The translations under genes were made by a program, and so were the position numbers. Positions 18,314-27,677 of a DNA stretch of 48,644 nt are shown in pieces. Source of the stretch: Silicimonas sp. (lineage in GTDB: Bacteria > Pseudomonadota > Alphaproteobacteria > Rhodobacterales > Rhodobacteraceae); NCBI GenBank assembly GCA_022820365.1, contig JAJEFO010000059.1, positions 1 through 48,644 on the forward strand, in the 5' to 3' direction. The first letter of the stretch is position 1. The number at the start of each line of letters is the position of its first letter. The notes beneath the pieces were generated by a model. That model was given only the letters and a program-made list of their open reading frames with translations, did no database searches and had not been told where the DNA came from.

Positions 18314-19606
18314 ATGGTCGACATCGCGACCCGCGTCTGGAACCACAAGTGGAAGATCGACCCGATTGTCCGTTCCCTGATCGACACGGATTTCTACAAG
18401 CTGCTCATGTGCCAGTCGGTGCTCCGGAATCATCCCGACACGCGCGTGACCTTCAGCCTCATCAACCGCACGAATTCCGTTCGTCTTGCCGAAATCGTCG
18501 ACGAGGGCGAACTCCGGGAACAACTGGACCATATCCGGTCCCTCACCCTCAGCAGAGGCGAAAGCACTTGGCTCCGCGGCAACACCTTCTATGGCAAGCG
18601 GCAGATGTTCCGCCCGGACTTCATGGCATGGTTCGAGAACCTCTCGCTTCCACCCTACGACTTGAAACGGCGCGACGGTCAGTTCGAATTGACATTTGAA
18701 GGCGCCTGGCCGGAAGTCATGCTCTGGGAAATTCCCGCGCTGTCTGTCCTCATGGAACTGAGGTCACGAGCCGTCACCAGGAATTTCGGCAAGTTCGAGC
18801 TGGAAGTCCTTTATGCGCGCGCGATGACGCGCACCTGGGAGAAGGTCGAAACTCTCCGCGACCTCAAGGGCCTCGCCATCGCGGATTTCGGAACCAGGCG
18901 GCGCCATTCGTTCCTTTGGCAGGATTGGTGCGTGCAGGCGATGACCGAGGGTCTTGGCAATGCCTTTGTCGGAACGTCGAACTGCCTGATCGCGAAAGAC
19001 CGAGACCTGGAGGCCATCGGCACAAACGCCCACGAACTGCCGATGGTATACGCCGCACTCGCGGATTCGGACCAGGAACTGGCCAAGGCCCCGTACCAGG
19101 TTCTTGCCGACTGGCAGGAAGAACACGACGGCAATCTCAGGATCATTCTGCCCGACACCTATGGAACCGAGAATTTCCTCAAGAATGCGCCTGACTGGCT
19201 TGTCGGCTGGACCGGCATTCGGGTCGATTCAGGCGATCCGGTCCGCGGTGCGGAAGTTGCAATCGAGTGGTGGAAGAGCCGCGGGGAAGATCCATCGAAG
19301 AAACTCGTGATCTTCTCCGACGGGCTCGATGTGAACATGATTGCAGACTTGCATGCCCGATTTGCATCCGAAACTCGCGTCAGCTTCGGCTGGGGTACCA
19401 TGGTGACCAACGACTTTCGGGGCCTTGTGAAAGATGACAGGCTTGCGCCGTTCAGCCTTGTCTGCAAAGCCGTCAGCGCCAACGGGCGACCCACGGTCAA
19501 GTTGTCGGACAATCCCCGGAAGGCGATCGGACCGAAAAAGGAAGTCACGCGCTACAAGCGTGTATTCGGTGTAGGTGAGCAGGAAACGGTGGAAATTGTG
19601 GTCTGA
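18314..19606 (+). CDS. pncB: Nicotinate phosphoribosyltransferase
   Basis: A 430-residue NAD salvage enzyme that converts nicotinate and PRPP to nicotinate mononucleotide with ATP use. IDTDFYKLLMCQ near the N-terminus, DFGTRRRHSF, GTSNCLIAK, GTNAHELPM (with the phosphorylated His) and GIRVDSGDP are all characteristic and intact. The ATG at 18314 has an AAGGAG site nine bases upstream; longer frame starts are not supported. It is transcribed divergently from the MaoC gene and stands alone. Confidence 0.95.
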   Translation: MVDIATRVWNHKWKIDPIVRSLIDTDFYKLLMCQSVLRNHPDTRVTFSLINRTNSVRLAEIVDEGELREQLDHIRSLTLSRGESTWLRGNTFYGKRQMFRPDFMAWFENLSLPPYDLKRRDGQFELTFEGAWPEVMLWEIPALSVLMELRSRAVTRNFGKFELEVLYARAMTRTWEKVETLRDLKGLAIADFGTRRRHSFLWQDWCVQAMTEGLGNAFVGTSNCLIAKDRDLEAIGTNAHELPMVYAALADSDQELAKAPYQVLADWQEEHDGNLRIILPDTYGTENFLKNAPDWLVGWTGIRVDSGDPVRGAEVAIEWWKSRGEDPSKKLVIFSDGLDVNMIADLHARFASETRVSFGWGTMVTNDFRGLVKDDRLAPFSLVCKAVSANGRPTVKLSDNPRKAIGPKKEVTRYKRVFGVGEQETVEIVV

Positions 19607-19639
19607 TGTCAGGGCTGTCGCGCTCGAAATTTGCCGTGC

Positions 19640-19800
19640 AAGTCGGCGCGACGAAGGCGGCGGGACCGCCATAACCGTAAGGGCTGCTTGATTCCCGAGA
19701 GCCTGTGAATACAGGTGGGTGCCAGGTAACTGGACCACGGTCCAGACAGAGCCAGCCCCCTCGGAAGTCGTTAAGGCCACCGGAATCTGACCCCAGCACG
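19640..19800. ncRNA. Possible structured RNA (family not recognised)
   Basis: The 324-bp gap between pncB and the MmcB-like gene contains nested inverted repeats. An outer pair (TTCCCGAG at 19692-19699 with CTCGGAA at 19760-19766) encloses a hairpin at 19702-19715 (CCTGT/ACAGG, four-base loop) and a perfect seven-base one at 19730-19745 (CTGGACC/GGTCCAG). Such a multi-branched layout suggests a transcribed RNA, perhaps on the minus strand, but I cannot match it to a known family. It could be 6S-like or merely a terminator region. Confidence 0.28.
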
Positions 19801-19930
19801 AATTGGGCAGTACCCGCCTGCGCCAAAAATAATGCTGTGCGCTGGCAAGCACAAGGTCCAAACCTGTCCCGCAGAACGCGCAATCTATAGGTGACTTGCC
19901 TTTTGCGTCAATTTGTCCACCCTTCCGAAA

Positions 19931-20401
19931 ATGCCTGACGATCAAACCCAACCAAGGCCCGGACAGCTTTTGGCTCGCGGTGTCTGCAGGCACTTTGCCA
20001 GCCTTGACTTCGTCACCGTCGTTGAGCTGGTGCCAAGGACCGGCCTGCGGGTCGATGTCATGGGGCTTGGTCCCAAAGGGGAAATATGGATCGTCGAATG
20101 CAAGTCCAGCCGCGAAGACTTCACGAGCGACCGGAAGTGGCAGGGCTATCTTGAATGGTGTGATCGCTACTTCTGGGCAGTGGACGAGAACTTCCCGACC
20201 GACCTGTTGCCCGACGCGACCGGGCTCATCATCGCGGACGCATATGAGGCCGAAATTGTCCGCATGGGCGCTGAACACAAGGTCGCACCCGCCCGTCGCA
20301 AGGCGCTGATTCACAAGTTCGCCCGTCACGCCGCGGCTCGCTGGCACGCGGCCCGGGATCCCGGTCACTACGGCGCAGCGAGGCCTAAGAGCGCCTCATA
20401 G
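19931..20401 (+). CDS. mmcB: MmcB-family DNA repair-associated protein
   Basis: A 156-residue protein with RVDVMGLGPKGEIWIVECKSSREDF, then KWQGYLEWCDRYFWAVDE, then FPTDLLPDATGLIIAD. This is the restriction-endonuclease-like (E-V-K type) core seen in MmcB, a conserved alphaproteobacterial protein linked to the DNA damage response in Caulobacter. The ATG at 19931 is preferred over an upstream TTG, though no strong ribosome site is seen. Its 3' end overlaps the convergent DUF6324-type gene by 17 bp. Biochemical role remains open. Confidence 0.8.
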   Translation: MPDDQTQPRPGQLLARGVCRHFASLDFVTVVELVPRTGLRVDVMGLGPKGEIWIVECKSSREDFTSDRKWQGYLEWCDRYFWAVDENFPTDLLPDATGLIIADAYEAEIVRMGAEHKVAPARRKALIHKFARHAAARWHAARDPGHYGAARPKSAS

Positions 20402-20582
20402 CCGTGGCGCGCGCGCGATCCGCTGCAGCCTTGATCTCGTCTGCAATCTCGTCCGCTTCATCAGGATCGAAATCCATCGGCACTTCCAGGCCATCGCCCT
20501 CAACAAAGATGCGCACCATGCCCAACGAGGTCGGGCCAACTTGCAGGTTGGCCTCGAATTCGCTTTCCTTGTCGATCCCCAT
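20385..20582 (-). CDS. Small conserved protein (DUF6324-type)
   Basis: A 65-residue acidic protein (MGIDKESEFEANLQVGPTS ... DFDPDEADEIADEIKAAAD) recalling the DUF6324 family found in Rhodobacterales. No catalytic motif, membrane span or signal is visible; a two-strand plus helix fold is likely. A GAGAGG site precedes the ATG. It converges on and overlaps the MmcB-like gene. Function unknown. Confidence 0.75.
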   Translation of the reverse strand: MGIDKESEFEANLQVGPTSLGMVRIFVEGDGLEVPMDFDPDEADEIADEIKAAADRARATAMRRS

Positions 20583-21205
20583 TGCGGTGCCTCTCGTCCT
20601 GAATCTCCGGGTAGCTTGGCCAGGATGAATTGACAAGAGTGAGGCCCGCCGTTCTCTTGAGGCGGACAACTGCCGGCATCGATGGTACCGATTTTCGCGA
20701 CCTTGCCCTTAGCGGGAGCGAATGGCCGGTGCCGCGACATGCCGAACGCTGCGTCGCATGTGGGGGCCCTGTTGCAACGCCCGAGCAGCCTGTCATCAGG
20801 ATCTTCTTCAATTTCTAGCGGAATCACCAAGTGTCAACTGACCAGGCCTGGACGGCAACGGCGAGCGGACGACGTCTTGAAGGCATGTTCTGCATCAGCT
20901 TCGACACGCCCTGGCACCGCGCAACCGCGCCTGCTCCTGGCAGAACCGTGCATGCGTGGCAAGGTTCCGGGCCAGCACCTGATCGAGGTCCGCACGACCA
21001 AGCTCGCACGTCCGGAATTCGCCAAATTCAGTTCTGGCCCACGAAGGCCGCAAACGGTCTGTGTGCATTGCATGAGGAGCAGATTTCGCCGTGTTTCTTC
21101 TGATCACTTCCGCCTATTCGGCGTTGACCTCGTCAAGCAGACCCCGGTGCGAGACTTGCGCTGACCCTTGCATTCGTGGAGGCTCGGCACTAGGAACGCT
21201 CGCGT
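20583..21205. other. Intergenic region before tRNA-His
   Basis: About 620 bp. It carries the promoters of the DUF6324-type gene (minus) and of tRNA-His (plus). A plus frame ending at 20818 (RCVACGGPVATPEQPVIRIFFNF) has a CxxCGGP motif and a protein-like tail but no good start or known family, so it is not called as a gene. Nothing else is supported. Confidence 0.35.
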
Positions 21206-21282
21206 GCCGCCTTAGCTCAGTTGGTTAGAGCGCTTGATTGTGGATCAAGAGGTCCCCCGTTCGAGCCGGGGAGGCGGTACCA
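21206..21282 (+). tRNA. tRNA-His (GTG)
   Basis: A 77-base cloverleaf with encoded CCA. The anticodon loop TTGTGGA sits between CTTGA and TCAAG, giving anticodon GTG. The acceptor stem GCCGCCT pairs with AGGCGGT, so pair 1:72 is G:U. The discriminator is A73, and the base before position 1 is T, so G-1 is not encoded. This set is the known divergent histidine tRNA type of many Alphaproteobacteria. Confidence 0.95.
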
Positions 21283-21412
21283 GATCACTTGCTGACATCC
21301 GCTCCGTCGGTCCTTCTGAGGCAGCCGTGCATGTCAGTATCCAGCACGCCGCTCCAGCTTCACCAACGAGCACAGGAAAACGGCCGCGAAGGTGCAGTTT
21401 TCCCTTCACCCG

Positions 21413-21712
21413 CTACTCTGATGAAATCGCAACGCGCTGGCGGAGATTTCCTGTGACCCGGCTGTAGATCAAGATCTCGTCCGTATCCGTGACCACCGCA
21501 AACCAGTCGTCACCTCGCGTGAACGCCGTGGTCCGAACCCCCTCGGGCAGCACGATCTCGTCGGGCAGCTCAATGCGCGCCATCTCGCCAAAGCGCATGA
21601 CAAAGAGCACGACGATTGTTAGAAACCCTAGGATCATGGTGACGGTCAGGATCGTCACCAATGCCTTCAGGTATTTCAGCGTCCTCGTGTCCAGAGCCTG
21701 CCCGCCTTCCAT
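21413..21712 (-). CDS. Small single-span membrane protein (DUF6476-type)
   Basis: A 99-residue protein with one membrane span (LVTILTVTMILGFLTIVVLFVM, residues ~15-36) and a C-terminal soluble part (RIELPDEIVLPEGVRTTAFT ... DEILIYSRVTGNLRQRV). The layout matches the DUF6476 family seen next to rluD in Rhodobacterales. Its ATG at 21712 lies on the opposite strand of the rluD ATG at 21711, both inside one CATG, so the genes start head to head and overlap by two bases. An in-frame GTG/ATG farther upstream (21736) would increase the overlap. Function unknown. Confidence 0.8.
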   Translation of the reverse strand: MEGGQALDTRTLKYLKALVTILTVTMILGFLTIVVLFVMRFGEMARIELPDEIVLPEGVRTTAFTRGDDWFAVVTDTDEILIYSRVTGNLRQRVAISSE

Positions 21713-22721
21713 GTCCCGCAAAGTCCTTGTCACCATCGGTCATGATCCGCCGTCTCGCCTTGATAAGGCGCTTGCCCGCGATGTGCCAGAGGAGGCGCAT
21801 CTGTCGCGCACTCGGCTGGCGAGGCTCCTGGCCAATGGCGCCGTCACCCGGGACGGAACCGTGATCCGCGATCCCAATGGCCGTGCCGCCTACGGAGAAG
21901 TCTACGAGATCACGGTCAAGGACGCCGCTGATACGCATATGCGGGCCGAGAACATTTCTCTCACGATACTCTACGAAGACACCGACGTTGCCGTCATCGA
22001 CAAGCCCGCGGGAATGGTCGTCCACCCTGCCCCCGGGGCACCGTCTGGCACGTTGGTCAATGCACTCCTGCATCATTTTAGAGGCGACCTGTCCGGCGTC
22101 GGCGGAGAAAGACGCCCCGGAATCGTCCATAGAATCGACAAGGATACGTCTGGACTGCTTGTCGTCGCCAAGTCCGACGCCGCCCACCACGGACTCGCGG
22201 CCCAGTTTGCGGCCCATTCCGTCGAGCGCAGTTACCTGGCGCTATGCCACGGCGCTCCGGATCCCGGAAACCCGCGATTGCGGGGAATCACGGGCGTCAG
22301 CATCGAATCCGGCGGCGTCTTGAAGCTGGATACCCGAATCGGGCGCCACAGGACCAACCGCAAGAAACAGGCCGTGCTCCGGCATGACGGACGACGGGCT
22401 GTAACCCACATCCAGGCAATTGAAACATTCGGTGATCACGCCGCCCTCGTTCGCTGCCACCTGGAAACAGGCCGTACGCACCAGATATGAGTCCACATGG
22501 CCTACATTGGACACGCCCTGATCGGCGATCAGGACTATGGCACACGTCGCCGACTGTCGGGGGCCGTTCCTGGCGCTGAAGTCGCCAATTCCTTCGTCCG
22601 CCAAGCGCTTCATGCCGCGACCCTGGGGTTTGCCCACCCTGTTTCCAGTCAGATCATGCGCTTTGACAGCCCGCTCCCAAGCGACATCGCACAATTGCTT
22701 GACGCGCTCCGCTTCACCTGA
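21711..22721 (+). pseudogene. rluD: rRNA pseudouridine synthase (RluD-like) interrupted by an in-frame TGA
   Basis: The frame encodes an N-terminal S4-like region (RLDKALARDVPEEAHLSRTRLARLL), then the catalytic domain with RIDKDTSGLLV holding the nucleophilic Asp, and GRTHQI near residue 259. The next codon, where RluA/RluD proteins have Arg (GRTHQIRVH), is TGA at 22488-22490. The same frame then continues without another stop to 22721 with the expected ending (VHMAYIGHALIGDQDYGT ...). One C-to-T change in a CGA codon explains it. The truncated 259-residue product lacks the last quarter of the domain. It may be a young pseudogene, a sequencing error or a read-through case. It is upstream of rpoH. 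Confidence 0.85.
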
Positions 22722-22960
22722 TTATTCTCTCTGTCCCGCAAACGGCGGCGCGGGTCGGCAAAGAGAGCCGCGTCGCTCAATTTCGCGGAATGAATCGGCT
22801 CGGAAACAGGAGTTCATGTTCAAAATGACGTGCTTCGCAACCCGCAATGCGCAAGATGAGCACGAATCCGTGAACGCACGGAGCTGTGAATGGCGCCTGT
22901 TGCCGGCTTCGTCCATTCTGTGGTCACGGCATCACGGAAATGTGGACTCTCTATTCGGGC
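22722..22960 (+). other. rluD-rpoH intergenic leader
   Basis: About 240 bp between the rluD-like frame and the sigma-32-like promoter. Short open frames have no recognisable content. It may include the rluD terminator and further rpoH promoters, but no box could be defined with confidence. Confidence 0.4.
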
Positions 22961-22989
22961 CTTGAACTGAACAAAGCGGTTCACCATAT
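22961..22989 (+). promoter_or_regulatory. Sigma-32-type (heat shock) promoter of rpoH
   Basis: CTTGAAC at 22961-22967, a 14-base spacer and CACCATAT at 22982-22989 closely follow the heat-shock consensus (CTTGAAA, 13-17 bases, CCCCATnT). The rpoH start codon is 42 bases further on. This implies that rpoH can be transcribed by RpoH itself or by a paralogue. It is prediction by pattern only. Confidence 0.6.
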
Positions 22990-23030
22990 GTTAAACGTCG
23001 CAACATTGCGCGGACAGGGGACAGCAGGAC

Positions 23031-23927
23031 ATGGCAAATTACTCGAATCTTCCGGCGCCAACCCCAGAGGGTGGGCTCAACCGCTATCTTCAGGAGATCC
23101 GGAAGTTTCCCATGCTCGAGCAGGAAGAGGAATACATGCTCGCGAAGCGGTGGGTCGAAGACCAGGACACCGAAGCGGCCCACGCGCTCGTGACCTCCCA
23201 TCTCCGGCTCGCGGCAAAGATTGCAATGGGCTATCGCGGCTATGGCCTGCCTCAGGCTGAAGTGATTTCCGAAGCCAACGTGGGCCTGATGCAGGCCGTG
23301 AAGCGGTTTGACCCTGAGAAGGGATTTCGGCTCGCCACCTACGCCATGTGGTGGATCCGTGCGTCGATCCAGGAATACATCCTCCGCTCTTGGAGCCTCG
23401 TGAAGCTCGGCACGACCAGTGCGCAGAAGAAGCTCTTCTTCAATCTCCGCAAGGCGAAGGCGCGAATCGGTGCCCTGGAAGACGGAGACCTTCGACCTGA
23501 GCACGTGGATCGCATCGCACATGATCTCAATGTCACCAAGGAAGAGGTCATCTCGATGAACCGGCGCCTGTCCGGAGGCGACGCATCTCTCAACGCCACG
23601 ATTTCAGCGGATGGTGAAGGCGCCGCGGAATGGCAGGACTGGCTGGAAGACGAGACGGCGGACCAGGCCGGCGATTACGCCGAACATGACGAACTGGAAA
23701 TCCGGCGTGAACTCATGGCCGAAGCCATGGCCGTGCTGAACGAGCGTGAACAGGACATCCTTACGCAGCGGCGCTTGATGGACGCGCCTGTAACGCTGGA
23801 TGAACTCTCTCGCCAATACAGGGTGAGCCGCGAACGCATCCGCCAGATCGAGGTTCGCGCATTCGAAAAGCTCCAGACCAAGATGCAGGAGCTTGCGCGC
23901 GAGAGAGGCATCCTGGAAGACGCCTGA
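23031..23927 (+). CDS. rpoH: RNA polymerase sigma-32 factor
   Basis: A 298-residue sigma factor that directs heat-shock transcription. Region 2 spans about 50-128 (EVISEANVGLMQAVKRFDPEKGFRLATYAMWWIR), directly followed by the RpoH box QKKLFFNLR at 132-140, which separates RpoH from the housekeeping sigma-70. Region 4 (239-290) ends in the helix-turn-helix VSRERIRQIEVRAFEKL. The ATG at 23031 has an AGCAGGA site. A sigma-32-like promoter precedes it. Several Rhodobacterales have two RpoH paralogues and I cannot say which this is. Confidence 0.95.
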   Translation: MANYSNLPAPTPEGGLNRYLQEIRKFPMLEQEEEYMLAKRWVEDQDTEAAHALVTSHLRLAAKIAMGYRGYGLPQAEVISEANVGLMQAVKRFDPEKGFRLATYAMWWIRASIQEYILRSWSLVKLGTTSAQKKLFFNLRKAKARIGALEDGDLRPEHVDRIAHDLNVTKEEVISMNRRLSGGDASLNATISADGEGAAEWQDWLEDETADQAGDYAEHDELEIRRELMAEAMAVLNEREQDILTQRRLMDAPVTLDELSRQYRVSRERIRQIEVRAFEKLQTKMQELARERGILEDA

Positions 23928-24243
23928 TCACCGCAACCGACGCTGCGGATCGCCAATCTTGGAGCATCGACCCAAACTGCCTGCAGAGTGACGCCTCAAA
24001 GGCTTGGGCGTCGCCCTGCGAACGAAACATACTATGCTGCGGCGCTCCAGCCATCTCGGCGCAATGATGCAAAGCGTTTTGATCAGGCAGATGCGGTGCC
24101 GCGATGCCGGATCGTTGCGCGCCGGACTTTCGGACTGTGAAGCAACGAGAGGTCCGTTCGATTCCCGCATCCACCTTTGAAATCGCCAGAGCTTGGAACG
24201 ATGCCGCCTTGCGACGGAACCGACGCCTCGCAGCACTCGCGTT
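23928..24243. other. Convergent intergenic region rpoH / ybdK-like
   Basis: 316 bp between two convergent stops. A short CCGCA/TGCGG inverted repeat lies just after rpoH (23937-23955) but lacks a T-run. A stretch at 24150-24172 recalls a tRNA 3' end but does not fold. No gene is supported. Confidence 0.4.
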
Positions 24244-25371
24244 TCAGAGATCGGCGTGGAACTCTTCGACAAGAGAACCAAGGACAGCTCTCATGGCCTC
24301 GCCTTCATCACCGTCGACGTCAAGCACGGCTTGACGGACACGACGCTGCCGGTCCGCGCCGTTGCCCGCAGCAAGTATGTTGCGCGCGGCATCGACTTCA
24401 TCCCGGCATTCCAGCACGTCGGCGTCCTCCGCAACCATCTCGATCAACTCTTCCAGCAGGTCCACAAACGGCACCAGTTCCCTGCGACCGAAGTCCATCA
24501 ACCCCTCGCCCATGCCGTAGCGCTGCGCCCGCCAGCGATTCTCGCCGACAAGGAAATGATCATAGATGCGCCAGCGCTGGTTCATCAGCTTGAGGCGCCA
24601 CAGCATCCGCATCAAGCTTTGGGTCAACGCCGCAATGGTCAGCGTGTGTTCCAGCCTGGGGCACATGTCACAGATCCGCGACTCCAGCGTCGGAAACTTG
24701 TGCGACGGACGAAGGTCCCACCAGATTTTCGTCGCATCCTCGATTGCACCCGTCTTGACAATGGCATCCACGGCGCGCTCGTAGCTCAAGAAGCTCTCGA
24801 GCCGGGGCGGCAGACCCGTGCGCGGCAGGTTGTCGAAGACCGTCAGGCGATAACTGGCCAGACCGGTGTCCTCGCCCTGCCAGAATGGCGACGAGCATGA
24901 AAGGGCCAGAAGGTGCGGCAGGAAGTAGCCTGCCTGGTTCATCAGGTCGATGCGCGTTTCATCGTCCTCGATGCCGACGTGAACGTGGCACCCAGAAATG
25001 AGCATCCTTCGCGCAACGCCCGCCAGATCGCTCTCAAGCGCATTGTAGCGATCCTTGTCCGTGTGATGCTGATCCTTCCAAGAAGCGGTCGGGTGACACG
25101 AAACCGCGATCGGCGTCAGCCCGTAGCGACCAGCGGTCTCGGCGACGATCGTGCGCAGTCGCTTCAGGTCCTCGCGCGCCTCGCCGATGTTCTTGCAGAC
25201 CCGCGTGCCCACCTCGATCTGGCAGCGCAGGAACTCCGGCGCGACCTGCTTGCCAAGAACCGCGGTGCACTCCTCCATGAGAGCGTCCGGCGCCTCGGCC
25301 AGTTCAAGCGATTCGCTGTCAATGAGGAGGAATTCCTCCTCGATCCCAAGTGTGAAGCTCGGATCGGACAT
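24244..25371 (-). CDS. YbdK-family carboxylate-amine ligase (GCS2 type)
   Basis: A 375-residue member of the glutamate-cysteine ligase 2 family. [10 protein letters not shown] at 9-18 carries the metal-binding Glu cluster, [11 protein letters not shown] and the [22 protein letters not shown] stretch are the family's conserved core. E. coli YbdK has weak gamma-glutamyl-cysteine ligase activity, but the physiological reaction of these proteins is largely unknown. Length is typical and all conserved motifs are present. It lies 148 bp downstream of petC in the same direction and could be transcribed with it. Confidence 0.88.
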   Translation of the reverse strand: MSDPSFTLGIEEEFLLIDSESLELAEAPDALMEECTAVLGKQVAPEFLRCQIEVGTRVCKNIGEAREDLKRLRTIVAETAGRYGLTPIAVSCHPTASWKDQHHTDKDRYNALESDLAGVARRMLISGCHVHVGIEDDETRIDLMNQAGYFLPHLLALSCSSPFWQGEDTGLASYRLTVFDNLPRTGLPPRLESFLSYERAVDAIVKTGAIEDATKIWWDLRPSHKFPTLESRICDMCPRLEHTLTIAALTQSLMRMLWRLKLMNQRWRIYDHFLVGENRWRAQRYGMGEGLMDFGRRELVPFVDLLEELIEMVAEDADVLECRDEVDAARNILAAGNGADRQRRVRQAVLDVDGDEGEAMRAVLGSLVEEFHADL

Positions 25372-25519
25372 GGCTCTTCACCTCACGCATCTCGCAAGGA
25401 TGGCCGGATTGAATTGCATGCAGGCACTCCGTATCGCAACAGGCCGGCTTTCACGACATCGTACCAGATTGAATCGCTGCCCAACCTGGCAGCGGCACAT
25501 CGAATCCGCGCCAACGCAG

Positions 25520-26311
25520 TCAAACGTCGTCCGTGCCGCGGCGCTTGATGGGCGACCAGAGGCGCTTGTTGGAAAGATACAGCAGCACGCTCAGGATGAT
25601 CAGGAAGAGCACGGCAACGAAACCGTCTTCCTTGCGCGAATTCAGCTTCGGCTCCGCGGCCCACATCAGGAACGCTGCAACGTCCTGTGACATCGCCCGC
25701 ACGTCATTTGGGGATTCGTCGTCGAACTCGACCAGCCCGTCCTCGAGCGGCGGCGCCATCGAGATCCAGCCACCCGAGAAAGCCGTGTTCTCGTAGAAAA
25801 TCGACCCTGCTTCCTCCTTCTCCTTGCCGGTGTAGCCGGCAATAAGCGAAGCGATGTACTCCGGCCCTCCCATGCCCCGGAAGAACTGGCTGAGTCCCGA
25901 GCCGTACGGCCCGTGGAAGCCCGCACGCGCTTTCGCCATCAGGCTGAGATCAGGCGCGTTCTCGTCCGCGGAGCCAGGAAAATGATCCTGGGGCTTTGCC
26001 GCGCGGAAATCGTCCAGTTCCTCGTCAAAAACCTCCCAGAACTGCGCGTACGCGCGAACCTGCTCCTTGGGAAGACGCGGCCCTCCCTCGTCGCCAATCG
26101 TGCGGAGCGGCACGTATTGCAGGCCATGGCAGGCGGAACAGACCTCTGTATAGATCTTCAGTCCTCGCTGAAGCTGCATCTCGTCGTACGTTCCAAAGGG
26201 ACCTTCGAACGAAAACTCGAAGTCCTCCACATGGCCTGCCCCTCCAGCGGCAATGGCAGGGGCGGCGAGCCCGAGGGCTGCAATCGCGGAAAGCGTGAAC
26301 TTGCCGATCAT
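25520..26311 (-). CDS. petC: Cytochrome c1 of the bc1 complex
   Basis: A 263-residue c-type cytochrome. A signal peptide ([22 protein letters not shown]) leads to the periplasm, CSACH at 58-62 binds heme c, and a C-terminal membrane anchor ([14 protein letters not shown]) is followed by a basic tail. It passes electrons from the Rieske protein to soluble cytochrome c. The ATG at 26311 has an AAAGGA site nine bases upstream; an ATG at 26329 overlapping the petB stop (ATGA) lacks one, so I prefer 26311. Last gene of petABC. Confidence 0.95.
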   Translation of the reverse strand: MIGKFTLSAIAALGLAAPAIAAGGAGHVEDFEFSFEGPFGTYDEMQLQRGLKIYTEVCSACHGLQYVPLRTIGDEGGPRLPKEQVRAYAQFWEVFDEELDDFRAAKPQDHFPGSADENAPDLSLMAKARAGFHGPYGSGLSQFFRGMGGPEYIASLIAGYTGKEKEEAGSIFYENTAFSGGWISMAPPLEDGLVEFDDESPNDVRAMSQDVAAFLMWAAEPKLNSRKEDGFVAVLFLIILSVLLYLSNKRLWSPIKRRGTDDV

Positions 26312-26325
26312 GTGCGTCAGTCCTT

Positions 26326-27666
26326 TCATTCCGCAGCGACACTCTTGGTCGATGCGCCACCATCGGGCGGATAGTGATCATCAAAGTCCTTCTCGATCGT
26401 GTCAGGCCTCGGCAAAGGCTTCTCGATCACGCCAAGCAGCGGCAGAATGATCAGGAAGTAGAAGAACCAGTACGCCGAGGCGATCAGGGCAAACGTGGCG
26501 TAGGGCTCCTCGGCAGGCTGAGCACCAAGCCACATCAACACGAGGAAATCGATGACAAGCAGCCAGAACCACCACTTGAGCATTGGGCGATAGCGGCCTG
26601 AACGCACGCTGGAGGTATCAAGCCAGGGAGCAAGCGCCAAGACCACGATGGAGCCGAACATGGCGATCACGCCAAAGAACTTGGCGTCAATGATGCCGCC
26701 GGTCAGGAAGCTCGCAAGCTGAACCACCCACACCTCGCCGGTGAACGCGCGGAGAATGGCGTAGAACGGCAGGAAGTACCATTCGGGCACGATATGGGCC
26801 GGCGTGACCAGCGGGTTCGCTTCGATATAGTTGTCCGGATGCCCCAGATAGTTGGGCATGAAACCCACGACCGCGAAGAACGCCGCCAGAATGACGGCAA
26901 GGGCAAACAGGTCCTTGACGATGTAGTACGGCCAGAAGGAGACCGTATCCTTCTTTGCCTCTTCACGGGTGCCCCTGCGCACCTCCACGCCGGTCGGGTT
27001 GCTGTTGCCGGTGGTGTGGAAAGCCCAGATATGCACCACGACCAGGCCGGCGATGATGAACGGCAGAAGGTAGTGCAGCGAGAAGAACCGGTTGAGCGTT
27101 GCGTTCTCGACGGCGGGGCCTCCCAGCAGCCAGGTCTGGATCGGCTCGCCAATGAAAGGGATCGCGCCGAAGAGGCCGGTGATCACGGTTGCGCCCCAGA
27201 AGCTCATCTGGCCCCATGGCAGGACATAGCCCATGAATGCCGTGCCCATCATCAGCACGAAGATCAGGATGCCGATGATCCAGGTGACCTCTCGCGGCTC
27301 TTTGTAGGATCCATAATAGAGCCCCCGGAAGATGTGCGCGTATACCGCGATGAAGAACAGTGCCGCGCCGTTCATGTGCACGTAGCGGATCATGTGCCCC
27401 GCATTCACGTTCCGCATGATGTGCTCGATCGAGGCAAAGGCCAAGTCAACATGCGGCGTGTAGTGCATCGCCAGGACAATGCCGGTCACGATCTGCAGGC
27501 CGAGGCAGAACGACAGCACAATGCCCCAGATCCACATCCAGTTCAGGTTCTTCGGCGTCGGAATCATCAGCGTGTCGTACACGAGGCTGAGGACAGGAAG
27601 ACGGCGATGCAGCCAGGATTCGGCCCGGGTGCTCGGTTCGTAGCTATCGTGGGGAATGCCAGCCAT
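26326..27666 (-). CDS. petB: Cytochrome b of the bc1 complex
   Basis: A 446-residue, eight-span membrane protein that oxidises ubiquinol and holds two b hemes. The ligands are visible as His97/His198 and His111/His212, each pair with the canonical spacing, and the quinol-oxidation-site motif PEWY is at 294-297. An AAGGAG site supports the start, 11 bp after the petA stop. It is the full-length bacterial form, not the split b6/subunit IV type. No resistance-type oddity at the PEWY loop is evident. Confidence 0.97.
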   Translation of the reverse strand: MAGIPHDSYEPSTRAESWLHRRLPVLSLVYDTLMIPTPKNLNWMWIWGIVLSFCLGLQIVTGIVLAMHYTPHVDLAFASIEHIMRNVNAGHMIRYVHMNGAALFFIAVYAHIFRGLYYGSYKEPREVTWIIGILIFVLMMGTAFMGYVLPWGQMSFWGATVITGLFGAIPFIGEPIQTWLLGGPAVENATLNRFFSLHYLLPFIIAGLVVVHIWAFHTTGNSNPTGVEVRRGTREEAKKDTVSFWPYYIVKDLFALAVILAAFFAVVGFMPNYLGHPDNYIEANPLVTPAHIVPEWYFLPFYAILRAFTGEVWVVQLASFLTGGIIDAKFFGVIAMFGSIVVLALAPWLDTSSVRSGRYRPMLKWWFWLLVIDFLVLMWLGAQPAEEPYATFALIASAYWFFYFLIILPLLGVIEKPLPRPDTIEKDFDDHYPPDGGASTKSVAAE

Positions 27667-27677
27667 CTAACTGCTCC

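Noticed and set aside
19229-20368. 379-codon minus-strand frame across the pncB end and the MmcB-like gene
   Set aside because: Lies antisense to two clear genes and has no family features.
20630-20818. Plus-strand frame with CxxCGGP near its end
   Set aside because: The tail looks protein-like but the rest does not, there is no ribosome site, and I know no matching family.
24150-24172. tRNA-like 3' end after rpoH
   Set aside because: TTCGATTCCCGC followed by ATCCACC resembles a T arm, but the 5' half of the stem does not pair and no acceptor or anticodon arm could be built.
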